From positions 124,001 through 188,000 of the forward strand of contig NZ_FOEE01000002.1 of assembly GCF_900110555.1 (NCBI RefSeq): a DNA stretch of 64,000 bases. The letters are read 5' to 3'. This DNA is from Trujillonella endophytica (GTDB lineage Bacteria > Actinomycetota > Actinomycetes > Mycobacteriales > Geodermatophilaceae). Positions 60,127 through 64,000 of the stretch are shown in pieces (the first letter of the stretch is position 1; the number at the start of each line of letters is the position of its first letter). The notes beneath the pieces are model-generated. The model had not been told where the DNA came from and did not search any database. It was given only the letters and a program-made list of their open reading frames with translations. The position numbers and the translations under genes were made by a program.

Positions 60127-60930
60127 TCAGGCCTTGCCGCTCTCCAGCGGGCCGAGGAGGTCGTGCGCGCTCCAGTCGTCCAGGCGGCCGTAGTGGAAGG
60201 GGAGGAATTCCTCGGCCGGGATGACGGCCTGGACGTGCTTTCCGCGCAGAGGACGCGTCTCCCCCATGTCCGACACCGCATACGACGCGCCGAGGACCTC
60301 GAGCACCGGGAATTCGTCCAGCGGATCGTGGGGCGTCCCGCCGAGCTTCACCGAACCCGGACCGCGACGGTTCTCCGAACTCTTCACGTGAACTTCCTGA
60401 CCCATGAGCAGCGCGTCATCCACCAGTCCGCCCCCGAGAGCGAGCGTCGCCTTGATGGAGTAGAGAGCCCCACTCCCCTCGCTGGGACCTTCGTCCTCAC
60501 CGGTCGCGACGTTCAAGCTCATCAAGCGGGTGCCCATGCGGTCGACCGTGCCGACGAAGCCGTTCCCACTCCGGAAGAGGTCGATCGACGCCATCTTCTT
60601 GGGCTCGCCGAAGCCCTCGCGTCCGATCAACAGGGCGGCGTCGTAGGTGTCGATGAACATCGAGAGGATGTACTCGCCATCCAGACCGTCGTGAGCAGCG
60701 TCGACGTACAGCCCGGCCATCGTGAAGGCGCCGCAGTAGTTCGTCACCCAGCGCGTGACGCGGACGGTCACCCGGTCATTGCCACTCGGCACGAGCGGCG
60801 CCGGGAGCACCGACGCGATGACGTCCGGGTCGCTCCGGAAGGCGACCTCGATACGCTCACCGCTCAGGCGCTTGTTGGCCAGCGTGGCGTTGATCCTGGC
60901 GATGCTCTCGGCGGACTGGCGGAAACTCAT
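60127..60930 (-). CDS. Acetoacetate decarboxylase-family protein
   Basis: A 267-aa ADC-fold protein. The Schiff-base lysine pair is in GFGEPKKMASI (Lys111/Lys112), preserved as in acetoacetate decarboxylase, where the neighbouring Lys lowers the pKa. Many family members instead catalyse aldol condensation or hydratase chemistry, so decarboxylation is not certain. ATG 60930; a longer open frame to 61473 is antisense shadow. A half-conserved palindrome is 68 nt upstream. Confidence 0.82.
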   Translation of the reverse strand: MSFRQSAESIARINATLANKRLSGERIEVAFRSDPDVIASVLPAPLVPSGNDRVTVRVTRWVTNYCGAFTMAGLYVDAAHDGLDGEYILSMFIDTYDAALLIGREGFGEPKKMASIDLFRSGNGFVGTVDRMGTRLMSLNVATGEDEGPSEGSGALYSIKATLALGGGLVDDALLMGQEVHVKSSENRRGPGSVKLGGTPHDPLDEFPVLEVLGASYAVSDMGETRPLRGKHVQAVIPAEEFLPFHYGRLDDWSAHDLLGPLESGKA

Positions 60931-60997
60931 CGATGAGTCCTCTCTCTGCTGCGACCTCACGGACCGGCGCGTGCCCCTTCGCGAAGGCAGGCATGTC

Positions 60998-61009
60998 GAA
61001 CGCTCGTTA
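60998..61009. promoter_or_regulatory. Palindrome-like GAACG-CT-CGTTA
   Basis: A member of the recurrent motif with one mismatch, 68 nt upstream of the ADC-family gene and downstream of the aldehyde dehydrogenase stop. Confidence 0.45.
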
Positions 61010-61073
61010 GAGCGGCGATGTGAGCCGATGCTCTCGCAACCGCAGGATGCCGTCAAGCGACCGCCCGCGGCCG

Positions 61074-62552
61074 TCACCGCATGACAAAGGGACTCCCGGC
61101 CGGCGCTCCGGTGTTCATCCAGACCGTCTTGGTCTCGAGGTACTCGTCCACGGCGGAGATGCCGTTCTCGCGGCCGATGCCCGAGTCCTTCACGCCACCG
61201 AACGGTGCCATGAAGCTTACCGCCCGATAGGTGTTGACCCAGACGGTGCCGGCCTGGATCCGCTCGCTCATCCGGAATGCCCGCCCGATGTCCGAGGTCC
61301 ACACGCCGGCGCCCAGGCCGTAGAGCGAGTCGTTGGCGATGCGGACGGCGTCGTCCTCGTCGTCGAACGGGATGACGGCGAGCACCGGCCCGAAGACCTC
61401 CTCCTGCGCGATCCGCATGCCGTTGTCGACGCCGGTGAAGATCGTGGGCTCGACGAACCACCCGTTCCCGCACTCGGGTCTGTCCGCGGGACGGCCACCC
61501 AGAGCCAGCGTGGCGCCCTCGGCCTGCGCGACGCCGATGTAGTCGAGGACCTTCTGGTACTGCGGACGGGTGGTGACCGGCCCGACCTGGGTCTCGGCGT
61601 CCATCGGGTTGCCCATGCGGGCCGTCCGGCTCATGGCGACGACCCGCTCGACCACCTCGTCGTGCACCGAGGACTGGACGAGGAGGCGGGATCCGGCGAT
61701 GCAGCTCTGGCCGGTGGCGGCGAAGATCCCCGACACCACACCGTTCACCGCGGCGTCCAGGTCGGCGTCACCGAAGACGATGTTCGGGGACTTCCCACCC
61801 AGCTCGAGGGTGAAGCGCTTGAGGTTGCGGGCCGCCTGTGCACCGATGTGGCGACCCGTGGTGTCCGAGCCGGTGAACCCGACCTTCCGCACCAGGGGGT
61901 GCTCGATGAGCGGCGCACCCACCTCGGCACCGAAGCCGGTCACGACGTTGACGACCCCTGCCGGGAGCCCCGCCGCCTCCATGACGCGGACGAGCTCGAT
62001 CGTCGAGGCACTCGTGAACTCCGACGGCTTGATGACGACGGTGCACCCGGCGGCCAGCGCCGGTGCGAGCTTCCAGGCCAGGAGCATCAGGGGGGAGTTC
62101 CACGGCGTGATGATGGCGACGACGCCGAGCGGCTCGCGCCGCGTGAACGTGAAGTAGCCGGGCTTGTCCATCGGGATGACGGTGCCCTCGATCTTGTCCG
62201 ACAGCCCGCCGTAGTAGCGGAACCACTCGGGCAGGTACGCGACCTGTCCCCGCATCTCGGCCAGCAGCTTGCCGTTGTCGCGCACCTCGAGCTCGGCGAG
62301 GCGATCGATGTTCGCAGCGATGCCGTCCGCGACCCTGTTCAGGACGAGCCCCCGGGCCGTATGGGTGAGCGTCGACCAGGGACCCCGAGTCAGGGCCTGG
62401 TGCGCCGCCGTCACGGCGGCGTCGACATCCGACCCTCCGCCGCGCGCGACCTCGGCCCAGGCACTGCCCTGGTAGGGGTCCTCCGTCTCGAACCACTCCC
62501 CCGAGGCGGGCAGCCGGTCTCCACCGTCGACGTGCATGGGAAATCTCTGCAT
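61074..62552 (-). CDS. NAD(P)-dependent aldehyde dehydrogenase
   Basis: A 492-aa aldehyde dehydrogenase. The general base Glu is in TLELGGKSPNIVF, the nucleophilic Cys in ATGQSCIAGSRLL, and the oxyanion Asn in ITPWNSPLM; FGPVLAVIPF and the C-terminal GRENGISAVDEYLETKTVW are intact. ATG 62552 has GGAGGA just upstream; a longer ATG at 62582 is less supported. It oxidises an aldehyde, perhaps from the LLM, SDR or AKR enzymes, to the acid activated by the nearby CoA ligase. Confidence 0.93.
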   Translation of the reverse strand: MQRFPMHVDGGDRLPASGEWFETEDPYQGSAWAEVARGGGSDVDAAVTAAHQALTRGPWSTLTHTARGLVLNRVADGIAANIDRLAELEVRDNGKLLAEMRGQVAYLPEWFRYYGGLSDKIEGTVIPMDKPGYFTFTRREPLGVVAIITPWNSPLMLLAWKLAPALAAGCTVVIKPSEFTSASTIELVRVMEAAGLPAGVVNVVTGFGAEVGAPLIEHPLVRKVGFTGSDTTGRHIGAQAARNLKRFTLELGGKSPNIVFGDADLDAAVNGVVSGIFAATGQSCIAGSRLLVQSSVHDEVVERVVAMSRTARMGNPMDAETQVGPVTTRPQYQKVLDYIGVAQAEGATLALGGRPADRPECGNGWFVEPTIFTGVDNGMRIAQEEVFGPVLAVIPFDDEDDAVRIANDSLYGLGAGVWTSDIGRAFRMSERIQAGTVWVNTYRAVSFMAPFGGVKDSGIGRENGISAVDEYLETKTVWMNTGAPAGSPFVMR

Positions 62553-62738
62553 CACTCCTCCTTCACGCCGAGGCCGAGCCACTGTTCGGTCGTCCTCGCC
62601 ACTGGTCTCGCGACCGGACCGACCGGCCGGCGCGGATCGCCGCTGCCGCCCGGCTGGGAGCAGCTGCTGGGACGGTCACCGACCTCCGCCGTCACGGCCG
62701 CCCGCAGTCCGCCGAGCGGGGCGTTCCTCGACGCGTCG

Positions 62739-63269
62739 TCAGCGCCATTCGATCCACGAGCGGGCGAAGTCGATGGTCTTGATGTACCACCGCTGGTCGT
62801 CCAGCCGCTCGTAGGTCTCGTGGTAGTACCCCATGCCGTGCATGAACCGAACGGGAGAGCCCTCCGGCCACCAGGCGTAGTCCTCCATCGGCCAGATCGC
62901 CTTCGCGGAGGTGCTCGACGTCCGCTCGATCTCCGGCACGAACAGGTGGTGCACGGTGCGGTTGTTCACCGCGATCGTCTCGCCGAACGACTGGATGGCC
63001 TCTCGTCCGACCAGCGGCCAGTCGAAGGCGAACAGCTGATCGAGGTACTCGAGCGAGAAGCCCGGTACGGGAACGCGCTCGCCGGTGAAGGGGTCCCGTG
63101 CGACACCGGACTCGCTCTCGTCGACTCGCGCGTCCGTCGTGAACAGAGACGCCCACCGCTTCCAGTCCTTGTTGTCGACGCAGTAGGCGTAGGCCGCCTT
63201 CAGCTGCTTGATCTCCTCGATCGCCGCGAGATCGTCGGCGGAGAACTTGCCGTGGGTGGGGCCGGTCAT
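62739..63269 (-). CDS. SnoaL-like (NTF2-fold) protein
   Basis: A 176-aa SnoaL-fold protein paralogous to 1927-2418: AIEEIKQLKAAYAYCVDNKD, then WASLFTTDARVDE, and the late YYHETYERLDDQRWYIKTID. The conserved Tyr/His/Asp residues in these blocks would line the pocket. It probably acts in the same kind of pathway as the other two SnoaL-fold proteins here. A palindrome at 63359-63370 is 90 nt upstream. Function unknown. Confidence 0.82.
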   Translation of the reverse strand: MTGPTHGKFSADDLAAIEEIKQLKAAYAYCVDNKDWKRWASLFTTDARVDESESGVARDPFTGERVPVPGFSLEYLDQLFAFDWPLVGREAIQSFGETIAVNNRTVHHLFVPEIERTSSTSAKAIWPMEDYAWWPEGSPVRFMHGMGYYHETYERLDDQRWYIKTIDFARSWIEWR

Positions 63270-63358
63270 CCTCGCTCGCTTTCCGCCTCGGCGTGCAGCT
63301 CGAGACCCGGTGGACGGACCCCGAGCAGCAAGACCACACCGGGCCGACGATGCCTAGT

Positions 63359-63370
63359 TAGCGCTGGCTA
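63359..63370. promoter_or_regulatory. Near-perfect palindrome TAGCG-CT-GGCTA
   Basis: One mismatch from the recurrent motif and embedded in a longer imperfect dyad CTAGTTAGCGCTGGCTAG (63354-63371). It lies upstream of the SnoaL-fold gene. Confidence 0.45.
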
Positions 63371-63454
63371 GCATAGCCATCATCGGTGACCTGCGCTACA
63401 CCGTGGCCGCGCGAAGGCGTTCACCCCACGTCGTCGTAGAGGGCCTACTGCGGC

Positions 63455-64000
63455 CTACTTGATGGCCGCCCCCAGGTCGACCGGCAGAGCGACCCCGGTG
63501 ATGTACCGACCCTCGTCCGAGGCCAGGAAGAGCACGGCGTTGCTGATGTCGACCGCCTCCACATAGGGAAGTGGCCAGAGGTGCATCCCTGCCATGGCCA
63601 CCTCGGCGTCCGCCTGCGTGGGGTTCTCCAGGTCCGGGCGGAAGACGCGGTACAACTCGTCGTGCAGCAGCATCGGGGTCGGCACGTTGGTCGGATGGAC
63701 GCTGTTCACCCGGATCCGATGCCGGGCGAGCTGCGTGGCGTAGCCACGCATCATCCCGACGACGCCGTGCTTGGCCTCGACGTAACCCGCCGGACCGCCG
63801 AGGGTCCGCAGGGCGGCGAGCGAACTGGTGATGATGATGGACCCACCCTCACCGGTGTCGATGACGGCCCGCTTGGTCGCCTCGATCGTCCGGAAGACGC
63901 CGGACAGGTTGACCGCGACGACCTCGTCGAACCGCCGCACACGGAGCTCGGGGTCCCGGGAACCGTCCAGTCGGCCGCTGATCCCCGCGTTGGCGCAGAC
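63455..64000 (-). CDS. Mycofactocin-type short-chain dehydrogenase (5' end outside window)
   Basis: The C-terminal ~181 residues of an SDR running off the right edge. NAGI is near the edge; the active-site Y-x3-K occurs as GYVEAKHGVVGMMRGYATQL, then RIRVNSVHPTNVPTPMLLHD. The K-H-G-V-V-G-x-M-R and VNSVHPT-V-TPM signatures are those of the mycofactocin-coupled SDR family (non-exchangeable NAD). The C-terminus is GVALPVDLGAAIK. A frame starting at 63940 is only an internal Met; coding clearly continues to base 64000. Confidence 0.8.
   Translation of the reverse strand, partial: VCANAGISGRLDGSRDPELRVRRFDEVVAVNLSGVFRTIEATKRAVIDTGEGGSIIITSSLAALRTLGGPAGYVEAKHGVVGMMRGYATQLARHRIRVNSVHPTNVPTPMLLHDELYRVFRPDLENPTQADAEVAMAGMHLWPLPYVEAVDISNAVLFLASDEGRYITGVALPVDLGAAIK

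Noticed and set aside
1-64000. CRISPR arrays, rRNA genes or biosynthetic (NRPS/PKS) clusters
   Set aside because: None seen: no regularly spaced repeats, no rRNA-like sequence and no modular synthase domains.

Overview
This window is about 70% GC and reads as the chromosome of an actinobacterium. The evidence is lineage-marker genes: coenzyme F420 biosynthesis (fbiC overlapping fbiD), an NADPH:F420 reductase gene, LLM-class F420-dependent oxidoreductases, a mycofactocin-type SDR, actinobacterial-style korAB, a 7Fe ferredoxin, dodecin, an Lsr2-type DNA-binding domain, frequent GTG starts and 4-nt start/stop overlaps. The genus cannot be fixed from the sequence alone.

Layout. 1-3.8 kb: a leftward catabolic operon (glyoxalase-fold protein, two 3-hydroxyisobutyrate-dehydrogenase-like enzymes, a SnoaL-fold protein, and a branched-chain-type solute-binding lipoprotein cut by the window edge), with a TetR gene (3.9-4.5 kb) upstream. 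4.7-8.9 kb: a foreign, decayed integrative segment. It opens with a tRNA-Asn 3'-end fragment (att site), followed by a tyrosine integrase, a mini zinc-ribbon protein, an Lsr2-like DNA-binding domain, an endonuclease VII-family protein with repeated zinc ribbons, and a truncated DUF4326 gene. 8.9-12.6 kb: korA-korB-npdG, linking 2-oxoacid:ferredoxin oxidation to F420/NADP exchange. 13-17.5 kb: a polyhydroxyalkanoate/acyl-CoA operon (phasin-like, PhaC-like, GNAT, FadD, hydrolase). 17.8-19.8 kb: molybdopterin genes moaE, moaD, moaA. 20-22 kb: AhpD-like protein, GreA-like factor, ferredoxin, dodecin. 22-25.6 kb: pyruvate carboxylase. 25.7-28.9 kb: fbiC-fbiD. 29-64 kb: a dense acyl-CoA catabolic island with acyl-CoA dehydrogenases, CoA ligase, CoA-transferases, enoyl-CoA hydratase-fold proteins, thiolase, SDRs, aldo/keto reductases, LLM oxidoreductases, a two-component flavin monooxygenase, an acetoacetate-decarboxylase-like protein, aldehyde dehydrogenase and SnoaL-fold proteins, plus one LysR and one TetR regulator.

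Most notable points. (i) A LysR-controlled operon (52.3-56.5 kb) matches the itaconate degradation set: hydratase, acyl-CoA dehydrogenase, CoA-transferase and citramalyl-CoA-lyase-like gene. (ii) An APH-type kinase gene overlaps an ACAD10/11-type dehydrogenase gene, which suggests 4-hydroxyacyl-CoA catabolism. (iii) Short TAnCG-N2-CGnTA palindromes, perfect or degenerate, sit in at least a dozen intergenic regions across 12.8-63.4 kb, as if one TetR-type regulon spans the catabolic island, PHA operon, korAB and the pyc/fbiC promoter region. (iv) A flavin reductase is fused to an IclR-type sensor domain next to its likely oxygenase partner.

All functional calls come from reading motifs by eye; no database search was run.
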